64,000 nt of DNA, from NCBI RefSeq assembly GCF_001280015.1, contig NZ_LGDV01000207.1, positions 1 through 64,000 on the forward strand. Direction: 5' to 3'. Of this stretch, positions 46,853 through 58,155 are shown piece by piece. This DNA is from Streptomyces sp. MMG1121. Lineage in GTDB: Bacteria; Actinomycetota; Actinomycetes; Streptomycetales; Streptomycetaceae. The position numbers and the translations under genes were made by a program. Within the stretch, counting starts at the first letter, position 1; every line of letters begins with the position of its first letter. A model generated the notes under the pieces. The model saw nothing but the letters and a program-made list of their open reading frames with translations, searched no databases and was not told where the DNA came from.

Positions 46853-48328
46853 TCACGGGGTGTGCCCGACGACGCGCAGGGCGTGTACGACGTCCCAGTA
46901 GCGCTCCTCGGAGACGGCGCGGGCGGCCGCCAGCAGCAGGGGCACGAGGCGGCGCGGCTCGGGCCCGACGGCCCGGGCGGCCTCCTCCGCCGTCCGCACC
47001 CGTACACAGGCGTCCAGCAGCGCCCCGGCCTCCCGTCGCCGCCCCTCGTCCGCCAGCCGCAGCACGGCCACACCGACCTGCTCCGCCGGCCGGGCCACAC
47101 CCTGCCGCAGCAGTTGCCGCCCGTCGGCGTCCCGTCCGGCGGCGGCCAGCGCATCGGCGACACCGACGAGCCGTTCGACGGGCAGGGAGGCGGCCTCCCA
47201 CAGCAGCGTCGCCCAGTCGGCCCCGAGCCCGGCTCGGCGCAGGGCGTCGGCGAGGAGGGGAAAACGGGCGGGGGCCCACCGGGCGACCTCGACCAGCAGC
47301 ACGTGCGCCTCGCCGGTACGGCCATCGGCGCGCAGCCGCGCAAGCCGCTCGACGGCACCGGCGACGGCCACGCCGGCACCCCCGTCCGCCTCCTCGCCCC
47401 GCACCGGCGGCGCCTCGACGGCCTCGTCCGCCCCCCTGGCGAACCGGGCCCCGCGCGGCGGCCGTACCGCGGCCCGCGGTACGGCGACGGGCGCGCCGAC
47501 GTCCTCGGCCATCCCGGCGAAACGGGCACTGCCGCGGCGGCGTTTGCGGGCGCCGGCGGGGGTGGCGGGGGTGACTGGGGCGGGGGACGGTTCCGGAGTG
47601 GGTGACGTGGGAGGTGACGCCGGGACTGCGGCGGTGGGGACGGGTGGGGTGTGCGGGGTGTCCAGGGTGGGGGGTGCGGCGGATCGCGCCGGTCCCGGCT
47701 CGGCGGGCACGGGCTCGCGCACAGGACCGGACTCGCCGCCCGTACCGGGCCCGGCGGCCACGTGGCCCCGTCCCGCGGTCGGCCACCCCCGCGCACCCGC
47801 CGCCTGCTCGCCCGCCACCACCCGCCGGTCCAACTCCGCCAACCGTGCCCGGAGTTCGGCGCACCTGGCCGAAGCGCGGGCGTGGTCGTCGCGGGCCCAG
47901 GCGAGGTCGAGGCGGTGGGCGTCGGAGTCCGCGCCGGAGGCGTCCGCGGAGAGCAGGCGGGCCAGTTCGGCCTGGCGGTCCGCGGCGTAGCGCTGTTCGC
48001 GGAGCATGACGTCGAGGCGGTCGGCCAGGGTCTCGCGCGCGCCGGGACGGGCGTCGTACGCGTCGAGTGCGGCCCGGTACAGGGCTCGGGCGCGCTCCCG
48101 CTCGGCGTCCGCGGCAGCGCTGCCGTACACCGCCGCGAGGTCCTGCAGCAGTGCGTCCACCACGTCCCACGGTGGCACCTCGCGTCCGTCGAGGCAGGCC
48201 CGCATGCCGTCGGGGTCGCGCTGCCAGAAGACTCCGCTCCAGCCCTCCCGCGGATCCAGGCGCGCCAGCAGACCGTCCAGGTAGCCCGCAAACTCCCGTA
48301 CCCGACTTGGGAGTTGATCCACCACCAT
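46853..48328 (-). CDS. Streptomyces 'UL36-like' protein of unknown function
   Basis: 491 residues. The N-terminal about 180 are helical and charged (coiled-coil-like: WARDDHARASARCAELRARLAELDRR). A long Pro-Ala-Thr-rich linker follows (about 190-270), then a C-terminal helical repeat domain of about 190 residues. Proteins of this kind are widely annotated by their spurious likeness to a herpes tegument protein. No enzymatic motif seen. Length and start are plausible but the ribosome site is weak. Confidence 0.7.
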   Translation of the reverse strand: MVVDQLPSRVREFAGYLDGLLARLDPREGWSGVFWQRDPDGMRACLDGREVPPWDVVDALLQDLAAVYGSAAADAERERARALYRAALDAYDARPGARETLADRLDVMLREQRYAADRQAELARLLSADASGADSDAHRLDLAWARDDHARASARCAELRARLAELDRRVVAGEQAAGARGWPTAGRGHVAAGPGTGGESGPVREPVPAEPGPARSAAPPTLDTPHTPPVPTAAVPASPPTSPTPEPSPAPVTPATPAGARKRRRGSARFAGMAEDVGAPVAVPRAAVRPPRGARFARGADEAVEAPPVRGEEADGGAGVAVAGAVERLARLRADGRTGEAHVLLVEVARWAPARFPLLADALRRAGLGADWATLLWEAASLPVERLVGVADALAAAGRDADGRQLLRQGVARPAEQVGVAVLRLADEGRRREAGALLDACVRVRTAEEAARAVGPEPRRLVPLLLAAARAVSEERYWDVVHALRVVGHTP

Positions 48329-48432
48329 CGCCCAGCCCCCGCCCGACCGCCAGCACTTCGGCCGCCAGGCAACACCAGTCGTGTTACGGCTCTGCTACGC
48401 GCGGTTTTCCGGCAGTGCGCGGCCCCCTCACG

Positions 48433-48684
48433 TCACGCGACGACCAGCGCGCACCGCGCGACCAACTCGTCCATCGACAGCCCGAGGACTCCGGCGAGCG
48501 CGGCCACGGTGAAGAACGCCGGGGTCGGCGCCCGACCCGTCTCGATCTTGCGGAGCGTCTCGGCCGAGACACCCGCCGCGGCAGCGACCTCGGGCATGCT
48601 CCGGTCGCCGCGCGCCTCACGCAGCATCCGGCCGAGCCGTTCGCCGCGTTCGCGCTCTTCGGGGGTGAGGGGGGTGCGCACCAT
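48433..48684 (-). CDS. XRE-family helix-turn-helix regulator
   Basis: 83 residues, one Cro/CI-type DNA-binding domain: LGRMLREARGDRSMPEVAAAAGVSAETLRKIETG, then PAFFTVAALAGVLGLSMDELV. No ligand domain. ATG 48684 lies seven bases after a TAGAAT -10 element with no Shine-Dalgarno, so the transcript appears leaderless. Divergent from the methionine aminopeptidase gene, with matching ACCGGTAT motifs at each promoter, suggesting it controls both. Confidence 0.85.
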   Translation of the reverse strand: MVRTPLTPEERERGERLGRMLREARGDRSMPEVAAAAGVSAETLRKIETGRAPTPAFFTVAALAGVLGLSMDELVARCALVVA

Positions 48685-48691
48685 GTCACCC

Positions 48692-48747
48692 ATTCTAATA
48701 CCGGCCACCTCCATGAGGCCCATTTAAATACCGGTATAGTAATTGGC
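48692..48747. promoter_or_regulatory. Divergent leaderless promoters with ATACCGG operators
   Basis: Minus-strand -10 TAGAAT at 48697-48692, seven bases before ATG 48684. Plus-strand -10 TATAGT at 48735-48740, seven bases before ATG 48748. Each is preceded by CCGGTAT; the plus side forms the perfect palindrome ATACCGGTAT (48728-48737), and the minus side carries AATACCGG (48697-48704). Confidence 0.65.
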
Positions 48748-49518
48748 ATGATGGAACTGAAGACGAACACGTCGATCGACGCGATGCACGCGGCGGGCCA
48801 GGTCGTCGCGCGGGCCCTGACGGCCGTACGGCAGACCGCGGACGTCGGCGTCTCGCTGCTGGAACTGGACGAGGTGGCGCGGGAGGTGCTCCGCGAGGCC
48901 GGGGCGTCCTCGCCGTTCCTCGGTTACCGCCCCTCCTTCGCCCCGACCCCCTTCCCGGCGGTGATCTGCGCCTCCGTGAACGACGCGATCGTGCACGGCA
49001 TCCCGACCCGCTACCGGCTGCGCGACGGCGACCTGCTCTCGGTCGACTGCGGCGCCGTACTGGACGGCTGGGCCGGCGACTCGGCGCTGAGCCTCGTGGT
49101 GGGCCGTCCGCGCCCGGCGGACGTGCGGCTGATCGACGCGGCCGAGCGGGCCCTGGCGGCGGGCGTCGCTGCGGCCGTCGTGGGCAACCGCATCGGCGAC
49201 ATCGCCCACGCCGTCGGCACGGTCTGCCGTACGGCCGGATACGGCATCCCGCAGGGCTTCGGCGGCCACGGCGTGGGACGCAGGATGCACGAGGACCCCG
49301 AGGTCCCGAACGAGGGACGCCCCGGCCGGGGTCTTCCGTTGCGCCCCGGCATGGTCCTCGCCATCGAACCCATGCTGATCGCGAGCGGCCAGGACACCTA
49401 CTACGAGGCCGACGACGGCTGGACCCTGCGCACCTCCGACGGCTCCCGAGCAGCCCACGCGGAACACACGGTGGCGATCACGGAGGCTGGTCCCCGGGTG
49501 CTCACCGAGAGGCGATAG
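48748..49518 (+). CDS. map: Type I methionine aminopeptidase (accessory copy)
   Basis: 256 residues. The metal ligands are recognisable: Asp in LSVDCGAVLDGWAGDSALS, His in GFGGHGVGRRMHEDPEVPN, Glu in VLAIEPML, and Glu in HAEHTVAITE. It removes initiator methionine from nascent proteins, or here perhaps from a particular set. Streptomyces usually keeps another copy near the ribosomal-protein genes; this one is paired with its own XRE regulator. ATG 48748 is followed at once by ATG 48751 and follows the -10 element by seven bases, so translation is probably leaderless. Confidence 0.93.
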   Translation: MMELKTNTSIDAMHAAGQVVARALTAVRQTADVGVSLLELDEVAREVLREAGASSPFLGYRPSFAPTPFPAVICASVNDAIVHGIPTRYRLRDGDLLSVDCGAVLDGWAGDSALSLVVGRPRPADVRLIDAAERALAAGVAAAVVGNRIGDIAHAVGTVCRTAGYGIPQGFGGHGVGRRMHEDPEVPNEGRPGRGLPLRPGMVLAIEPMLIASGQDTYYEADDGWTLRTSDGSRAAHAEHTVAITEAGPRVLTERR

Positions 49519-49609
49519 GGGGCGGCCCTCCCCCCTGGGCGCCCCGCCATGCCGTCGCAGGCCATCCGTGCCAAGGTGTTATGAACAGGCACCAAAGGAA
49601 CGGACCGTC

Positions 49610-52144
<2,535 letters not shown>

Positions 52145-52213
52145 GGCCCTCGCGTGGTACGGCACTCGGCGCCGCCCCCCGGTGAAGGGCCGGCGCCGTG
52201 CGCGTCACGTCCG

Positions 52214-53899
52214 CTACGGTGTCGGGTCCACCACCATCGCCGAGCCGCCTCCCCGGCGTACCTTCTCGGCGGCGGCCAGCCACTTGCCGTCCGGCAGGCG
52301 CTGCACGCCGGTCGCCGCGCCGATCTCGGGGTTGAGCGAGAAGGAGTGGCCGATCGCCTGCAGCTTGCCCCTCAAGTCGCTGTTGTAGAGGGCTGGTTCG
52401 AGTTCGGTCCGGGCCGCGTTGCGCTGGCTGGCGCGGGGTGCGGCGATGGCGTCGACCAGCGGGAGGTGGCGGTCGAGGAACTCGGTCAGGGTCTGCAGCA
52501 CGGTCGTGATGATGGTCGCGCCGCCGGGCGAACCGAGCGCCACCACGGGCCTGTCGTACCGGTCCAGCACGATCGTCGGGGAGATCGACGAGCGGGGCCG
52601 CTTGCCCGGGCCCGGCAGGTTCGGGTCGTGCACCGCCGGGTTGGCCGGGGTGAAGGAGAAGTCGGTCAGCTCGTTGTTGAGCAGGAAGCCCCGGCCCGGC
52701 ACGGTGATGGCGCTGCCGCCGGTCTGCTCGATGGTGAGCGTGTAGGAGACGACGTTGCCCCACTTGTCGGCCACGGTCAGGTGCGTGGTGTTCTCGCCCT
52801 CGTACGTCGTCGGCGCGGCCGTACCGCCCTTGCCGCAGGCCGCCGGATGGCGCGGGTCGCCCGGGGCGAGCGGGCTGGTGAGGACCGCGTCGTCCGTGAT
52901 CAGGCAGGCGCGCGAGTCGGCGAACTTCTGGGACAGCAGCTGCTTGGTCGGGACGTCCTCGAAGGCGGGGTCGCCGACCCAGCGCCCCCGGTCCGCGAAG
53001 GCGATCCGGCTGGCCTCGATGAAGTGGTGCAGGTACTGCACCTCGCTCGCCTTCGAAAGGTCCGTCTTCTCCAGGATGTTGAGCGCCTCGCCGACCGTGG
53101 TGCCGCCCGAGGAGGAAGGTGCGATGGAGTACACCTTCAGGCCCCGGTACGTGGTGTGCGTCGGCTTCTGCAGCTTGGCCCCGTAGTGGGCGAGGTCCTT
53201 CGCGGACAGCTTGCCCGGGCGGGCGTCGTAGCCCGAACCGGCGGCCACCGGCGGCTTGTTCACCGTCTTGACGATGTCCCGGCCGAGGTCGCCGTGGTAG
53301 ATCGCGCCGACGCCCTTGCGCGCCAGCTCCTCGTAGGTGCGGGCCAGGTCGGGGTTCTTGAAGGTGGATCCGACGACCGGGAGCCTGCCGTTCGGCAGGA
53401 ACAGCTTGGCGGTGTCGGGGAAGTAGCGGAACCGGGTCTCGTTGTCCGCCGTCTGCGAGCGGAAGGTGTCGTCGACGGTGAAGCCGTCACGGGCGATCCG
53501 CTCGGCGGGCTTCAGGACCGTGCCGAGCCCCCTGGTGCCCCACTCGTCCAGCGCCGTCTGCCAGGTGGCGGGAGTGCCCGGGGTGCCGACGCTCAGGCCG
53601 CTGGTGACGGCGTCGGCGAAGGCGAGCGGCTTGCCGTTCTCCACGAAGAGGTGGGAGTCGGCGGTCAGCGGCGCGGTCTCGCGGCCGTCGATGGTGTGCA
53701 CCGTACGGGACTTGGCGTCGTAGTACACGAAGTAGCCGCCTCCCCCGACGCCGGAGGAGTAGGGCTCGGTGACGCCGAGCGCGGCGGCGGTGGCGACGGC
53801 CGCGTCGACCGCGTTGCCGCCGCGCCTGAGGACCTCGATGCCGGCGGCGGAGGCGTCCGCGTCGACACTCGCGACGGCGCCGCCGTAACCGACGGCCAC
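52214..53899 (-). CDS. ggt: Secreted-type gamma-glutamyltransferase, 5' end disrupted
   Basis: 561 residues seen from the GTG at 53899 (VAVGYGGAVASVDADASAAG). The processing site is in NTTHLTVADKWGNVVSYTLTIEQTGGS, with Thr at the start of TTHLTVADKWG as the predicted nucleophile; PSSSGGTTVGEALNILE and GSPGGATIITTVLQTL are also family signatures. It cleaves glutathione and gamma-glutamyl compounds outside the cell. The real start should lie about 40 codons further upstream with a signal peptide, but the frame runs into a 20-C homopolymer at 53953-53972 and no credible signal sequence can be read in any single frame beyond it. Confidence 0.85.
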   Translation of the reverse strand: MAVGYGGAVASVDADASAAGIEVLRRGGNAVDAAVATAAALGVTEPYSSGVGGGGYFVYYDAKSRTVHTIDGRETAPLTADSHLFVENGKPLAFADAVTSGLSVGTPGTPATWQTALDEWGTRGLGTVLKPAERIARDGFTVDDTFRSQTADNETRFRYFPDTAKLFLPNGRLPVVGSTFKNPDLARTYEELARKGVGAIYHGDLGRDIVKTVNKPPVAAGSGYDARPGKLSAKDLAHYGAKLQKPTHTTYRGLKVYSIAPSSSGGTTVGEALNILEKTDLSKASEVQYLHHFIEASRIAFADRGRWVGDPAFEDVPTKQLLSQKFADSRACLITDDAVLTSPLAPGDPRHPAACGKGGTAAPTTYEGENTTHLTVADKWGNVVSYTLTIEQTGGSAITVPGRGFLLNNELTDFSFTPANPAVHDPNLPGPGKRPRSSISPTIVLDRYDRPVVALGSPGGATIITTVLQTLTEFLDRHLPLVDAIAAPRASQRNAARTELEPALYNSDLRGKLQAIGHSFSLNPEIGAATGVQRLPDGKWLAAAEKVRRGGGSAMVVDPTP

Positions 53900-53952
53900 C
53901 GGAACCTTGGTGACCCTGGTGACCTTCGCGCCGGTCGCGGCGGGCGGCGCCG

Positions 53953-53972
53953 CCCCCCCCCCCCCCCCCCCC
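53953..53972. repeat. 20-base poly-C tract in the ggt 5' region
   Basis: Uninterrupted run of 20 C on the plus strand (poly-G in the gene). Further runs of six or seven C lie within the next 60 bases. Either a contingency tract that could shift the ggt reading frame by slippage, or a sequencing artefact. Confidence 0.8.
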
Positions 53973-54157
53973 GCGCCCGAAACCGCCCGGACCCCCCGCT
54001 TCCGTCCCCCCCAGCGACCCCCCCGTCGGGACCGGTCCGCGCAGCGTAGCCAGATTGCCGGGGCACCGACAGGGGGCCTCTTCCGGCCGCCACACGAACG
54101 TCACACATCGAACACCGGTACGCAATCGGACGCTCGGGGCCGCTAGCATGCGCGGCC

Positions 54158-54898
54158 ATGAACGACGACCTGCGCAACATCGTCCTGGGCCTGGTGGCGA
54201 CCGGCATGTCCGCCTCGCTGGGCTGGATCGCCCGGACCTCCCTGTGGCGGCGCAAGCTGCGGCGCAAGCAGGCGTTCTTCGGACTGCCGGAGAACGCGGA
54301 GTCGCTGCTCGTCGTCAACCGCGACCCGGCGGCCGCCGAACCGGCGGTGCACCGCTTCGACGTGTTCGCGCTGCTGGAGCTCTCCGCCCTCATCAAGGAC
54401 TGTGGTGCGAACGCCCAGGTGGTCACCCAGGACGCGGTCCAGCAGGGCTTCGGCGAGCGGACCGAGTTCTGTGTGGGCGGGCCGTCCTCCAACCGACGGA
54501 TGGCCGCCCATATGACGGCGATGCTGCCCGGCCTGTGGGTCAACACCGATCCGGAGCCGGGGCCCGAGCGGGGCGCCTTCCGGATCGGCGGCGAGCACTA
54601 CCCGATGGAGCGGGGCGTCGCCGAGTACGTGCTGCTCGCCCGGGTCACCGCGGGCGGCCAGGCCCGGCCGGTGTTCCTCTTCTGCGGCCAGAGCGCGATC
54701 ACCAACCAGGCGGCGACCCGCTATCTGGCCCGCCACCACGAGCGGCTGCACCGCAAGCACGGCGCCGGCTCGTTCGTGCTGCTCCTGAAGGTGCTCAACT
54801 CGCAGGCGTACGGCCCCGACGTGGTCGAACTGGTCGCGGACGTCACCCGGGCGGCGCGCACGCCGCTGCCGGAGACGGCGCCGCCCGGGACCACGTGA
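54158..54898 (+). CDS. Membrane-anchored protein of unknown function
   Basis: 246 residues. One N-terminal hydrophobic helix (IVLGLVATGMSASLGWIA) is followed by a basic stop (WRRKLRRK), so the rest probably faces the cytosol. The soluble domain has alternating strand and helix segments (ESLLVVNRDP, FDVFALLELSALIKDCGANAQVV) and the motif FCVGGPSSNRRM, reminiscent of nucleotide- or ligand-binding Rossmann-like folds. No family was recognised. Divergent from ggt across the C-rich tract. Confidence 0.75.
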   Translation: MNDDLRNIVLGLVATGMSASLGWIARTSLWRRKLRRKQAFFGLPENAESLLVVNRDPAAAEPAVHRFDVFALLELSALIKDCGANAQVVTQDAVQQGFGERTEFCVGGPSSNRRMAAHMTAMLPGLWVNTDPEPGPERGAFRIGGEHYPMERGVAEYVLLARVTAGGQARPVFLFCGQSAITNQAATRYLARHHERLHRKHGAGSFVLLLKVLNSQAYGPDVVELVADVTRAARTPLPETAPPGTT

Positions 54899-54922
54899 GG
54901 GTTCAACAATCTTTACCGGCAC

Positions 54923-54951
54923 GTAACTTACCAGCGGGTTACTTGCGGTAA
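54923..54951. promoter_or_regulatory. Inverted GTAAC/GTTAC repeats upstream of the CocE gene
   Basis: GTAAC (54923-54927) pairs with GTTAC (54938-54942) across 10 bases, and TTAC (54939-54942) pairs with GTAA (54948-54951) across five. A possible TetR-type operator in the AT-richer gap before the secreted hydrolase gene. Confidence 0.35.
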
Positions 54952-55006
54952 GGGGCGCCGGTTACCGTCGGGTCACTTTGCACTGACACGAGTGAAGGAG
55001 TGACCC

Positions 55007-56575
55007 ATGGGACACGGTCGCACCGCTGTGCGCACCGCCGCCGCCGGAGCCGTCTCGGCGGCGCTCGTCGCCGGTGGCGTCGTCGGGCTGGCCCCGGCCG
55101 CCCAGGCCGCCGCCCCCGCCATCCGCTTCGTCGACATCGCCGGCGACGGCGGCACCGTACTGAAGGCCAACGTCGTCACGCCCGCGAACGCGAACGGCTC
55201 GCACCGCTACCCGCTCGTCGTGCTGCCCACGAGCTGGTCCCTGCCCCAGGTGGAGTATCTGGCGCAGGCGCAGAAGCTCGCCGACGCCGGCTATGTGGTC
55301 CTCACCTACAACGTGCGCGGGTTCTGGCAGTCCGGCGGGCAGATAGAAGTGGCCGGTCCGCCCGACGTCGCGGACGCCTCCAAGGTCATCGACTGGGCCC
55401 TCGCCCACACCCCGTCCGATCCGGCGCACGTCGGCATGGCGGGGGTGTCGTACGGCGCCGGGATCAGCCTGCTCGCCGCCGCCCACGACAGGCGCGTCAA
55501 GGCGGTGGCGGCGCTCAGCGGCTGGGCGGACCTGGTCGCCTCGATCTACTCGGGCCGCACCCAGCACGTCCAGGCACTCGGCGTGCTGGACGGCTCGGCC
55601 ACCCTCACCGGCCGCGAGAGCCCCGAGCTGCGCGAGATGTTCGACAACCTGTACTCCTCCAACCTGGCGAAGGAACAGGAGATGATCGCCTGGGGGCGCA
55701 AGCGCTCCCCCGCGACCTATGTCGACCAGCTGAACAGGAACGGCGCCGCGGTCATGCTCGCCAACGCCTGGGGCGACACCGTCTTCTCGCCCAACCAGTA
55801 CGCCGACTTCTACCAGAAGCTGACCGTGCCCAAGCGGCTGGAGCTGCGCCCCGGCGACCACGCGACCGCCGAGCTGACCGGCCTGTTCGGGCTGCCCAAC
55901 GACGTCTGGACGGACACCGAGCGCTGGTTGGACCACTACCTCAAGGGCGCCGACAACGGCATCGACCGTGAGCAGCCGGTCCAGATCGAGTCCCGTAGCG
56001 CGGGGGGATACGAGGGCTACCCGGACTGGAAGGCGGTCGGCGCGACCAGGAGGAAGATCGCACTCGCGGGCTCCACCACCATCCATGCCAACGTCGACTC
56101 CGGCGCCGACGGCGGGATCGTCTTCCTCTCCAGCATCCTCGACCAGATCGCCCGGCTGCCGCCCATGGCCTCCATGCCGCTGCTGCCGCGCCGCTGGGCG
56201 GCCGTGTGGCAGTCGCAGCGGTACGGCGCCACTCAGCAGGTGCGCGGTACGGCCACCCTGCACACCACCCTCACCCCGACCGCGGAGAGCGGCACCCTCG
56301 TCGCCTATCTCTACGACGTGGGGCCGCTCGGTCTCGGCAAGCTGGTCACGCACGCGCCGTACACCTGGCACGGGCAAACGCCCGGCAAGCCGTTCGACGT
56401 CAACCTGGATCTGTTCTCCACGGCCTACGACGTCCCCGCCGGACACCGTCTCGCCCTGGTGGTCGACACGGTCGACCCGCTGTACATCGAGCACAACCCG
56501 TCCGGCGCGCAGCTGACCTTCTCCTCGCCCCCGGACGACCCGTCGTACGTGTCCGTCCCCGTGCGCGAGCAGTGA
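55007..56575 (+). CDS. Secreted CocE/NonD (X-Pro dipeptidyl-peptidase S15-like) hydrolase
   Basis: 522 residues. A Sec signal peptide ends near AQAAA at residue 36. The alpha/beta-hydrolase domain has nucleophile Ser148 in GVSYGAG, and Asp and His candidates lie in LANAWGDTVFSP and RPGDHATAE. The C-terminal beta-sandwich (LHTTLTPTAESGTLVAYLYDVG) is the S15/CocE C-terminal domain. Substrates could be esters or X-Pro peptides. ATG 55007 has GAAGGAG upstream. Confidence 0.9.
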   Translation: MGHGRTAVRTAAAGAVSAALVAGGVVGLAPAAQAAAPAIRFVDIAGDGGTVLKANVVTPANANGSHRYPLVVLPTSWSLPQVEYLAQAQKLADAGYVVLTYNVRGFWQSGGQIEVAGPPDVADASKVIDWALAHTPSDPAHVGMAGVSYGAGISLLAAAHDRRVKAVAALSGWADLVASIYSGRTQHVQALGVLDGSATLTGRESPELREMFDNLYSSNLAKEQEMIAWGRKRSPATYVDQLNRNGAAVMLANAWGDTVFSPNQYADFYQKLTVPKRLELRPGDHATAELTGLFGLPNDVWTDTERWLDHYLKGADNGIDREQPVQIESRSAGGYEGYPDWKAVGATRRKIALAGSTTIHANVDSGADGGIVFLSSILDQIARLPPMASMPLLPRRWAAVWQSQRYGATQQVRGTATLHTTLTPTAESGTLVAYLYDVGPLGLGKLVTHAPYTWHGQTPGKPFDVNLDLFSTAYDVPAGHRLALVVDTVDPLYIEHNPSGAQLTFSSPPDDPSYVSVPVREQ

Positions 56576-56624
56576 TCTCCGGCTGCCGCCGGACGAGCCT
56601 GGCCCGTATGAACTGCCACCCCCC

Positions 56625-57503
56625 TTACGGTCTCGGGGCCGTGGGGGGCTCCCCACCCGGCAGCAGCGTCCCAGGCTCGGCCGCGGCTACCGCCACGGCC
56701 TCGGTCTTGGGACTGCGCTGCTCACGGCGGGACACCCAGCCGGCGAACCACGAGAGCAGCATGCACATCCCGATGTAGATCGGCGAGATCACCATCACCA
56801 CGGGGATGAACGGCAAATCGTAGTCGAGGTTGGAGGCGATCAGTTTCCCGGCATGGAGGAACTCCTCGTAGGTGATGAGATAGCCGAGGGAGGTGTCCTT
56901 CAGGGCGACCACCAACTGGCTGATGATGGCGGGCAGCATGGCCCGGACGGCCTGGGGCACCAGGACATGCGTCATGACGAGCGTCTTGCGCATGCCGAGC
57001 GCGAACGCGGCCTCCCGCTGGCCGCGTTCGACCGCGTTCACGCCGGAACGGAAGACCTCGGCGAGGACCGAGCCGTTGTAGAGGGTGAGGCCGGCGACCA
57101 GCGCGGGCAGCGGCTGCACCTTGAGCGCCACGAAGATGAAGAAGATCATCACCAGGACGGGCATGGCGCGGAAGAACTCCACGACGAGCGTGGCCAGCAG
57201 GCGCACCGGCCGGTGGTCGGAGAGCCGCCCGGTGGCGAGCACCCCTCCGAGGGCGAGGGAGAGGACGACCGCGATCACGAAGGCCCTCAGGGTGTTGCCG
57301 AGACCGCGCAGCAGCAGTTCCTGGATGCCCTTGTACTCGAAGGGCATCCACTTGGTGTACGTGAACTGGCCGGTGTCGAACAGCAGATACAGGATCCAGG
57401 CGATGAGGCCGAGGATCACGGCGGTGGACACCACGCCGTAGAGGCGATGCCGTTGCCGGGTGCGCGGGCCCGGGACGTCGTAGAGGGCGGTGGTGCCGGT
57501 CAT
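56625..57503 (-). CDS. gluD: Glutamate ABC transporter permease
   Basis: 292 residues, HisMQ-type inner-membrane subunit with five or six helices. The EAA loop reads ALGMRKTLVMTHVLVPQAVRAMLP. It carries an added N-terminal helix and a short hydrophilic C-terminal tail. The start overlaps the gluC stop by four bases. Last gene of the gluABCD operon; convergent with the CocE gene with 49 bases between. Confidence 0.9.
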   Translation of the reverse strand: MTGTTALYDVPGPRTRQRHRLYGVVSTAVILGLIAWILYLLFDTGQFTYTKWMPFEYKGIQELLLRGLGNTLRAFVIAVVLSLALGGVLATGRLSDHRPVRLLATLVVEFFRAMPVLVMIFFIFVALKVQPLPALVAGLTLYNGSVLAEVFRSGVNAVERGQREAAFALGMRKTLVMTHVLVPQAVRAMLPAIISQLVVALKDTSLGYLITYEEFLHAGKLIASNLDYDLPFIPVVMVISPIYIGMCMLLSWFAGWVSRREQRSPKTEAVAVAAAEPGTLLPGGEPPTAPRP

Positions 57504-58144
57504 CGGGCGACTCCCCGGGTCCGCTCCAGCACGTTGAACAGCGCGCTGATGGCGAGCGTGATGATCAGGTAGCCAAGGGCGATCCAGACGAAGGTCCAGA
57601 CGATGTTGTAGCCGAGTTCGCTCAGCGTCTTGTACGTGCCGAGCAGTTCCGTGACGCTGAACGCGCCCGCGATCGCGGAGTTCTTCGCGAGTGCGATGAG
57701 CGTGGAGCCGACCGGCGGGATCACCGAGCGGAACGCCTGCGGCAGCACGACCAGGTTCAGGGTCTGGCCGAAGGTCATGCCGAGGCTGCGGGCCGCCTCG
57801 CCCTGTCCCCGGGGGACGGTGTTGATGCCGGAGCGCAGTGCCTCGCAGATGAACGCCGAGGTGTAGCAGCCGAGGGCGAGGACCGCGAACACCTTGAAGG
57901 GCAGCACGAGGCCGAACCGGGGCAGTCCGAGCAGCACCGCGAAGAACAGCAGGGTGAGCGGGGTGTTACGCAGCACGGTGACCCAGACGGTGCCGAAGAC
58001 ACGCAGGGAGGCGACGGGGGCGACCCGGAAGGACGCCATCGCGAAGCCCAGCACCAGCGCCAGCAGCCCCGCGTAGACGGTGAGTTCGACGGTGCCGAGG
58101 AAACCCTCGGCGTAGAGGGAGAAGTTGTCGGTCAGTACGTTCAT
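57500..58144 (-). CDS. gluC: Glutamate ABC transporter permease
   Basis: 214 residues, HisMQ family. EAA loop AARSLGMTFGQTLNLVVLPQAFRSVIPP contacts the ATPase. It pairs with GluD to form the membrane channel. It lies 11 bases after gluB and overlaps gluD by four bases (ATGA). Confidence 0.92.
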   Translation of the reverse strand: MNVLTDNFSLYAEGFLGTVELTVYAGLLALVLGFAMASFRVAPVASLRVFGTVWVTVLRNTPLTLLFFAVLLGLPRFGLVLPFKVFAVLALGCYTSAFICEALRSGINTVPRGQGEAARSLGMTFGQTLNLVVLPQAFRSVIPPVGSTLIALAKNSAIAGAFSVTELLGTYKTLSELGYNIVWTFVWIALGYLIITLAISALFNVLERTRGVAR

Positions 58145-58155
58145 GCCGTCCTCGC

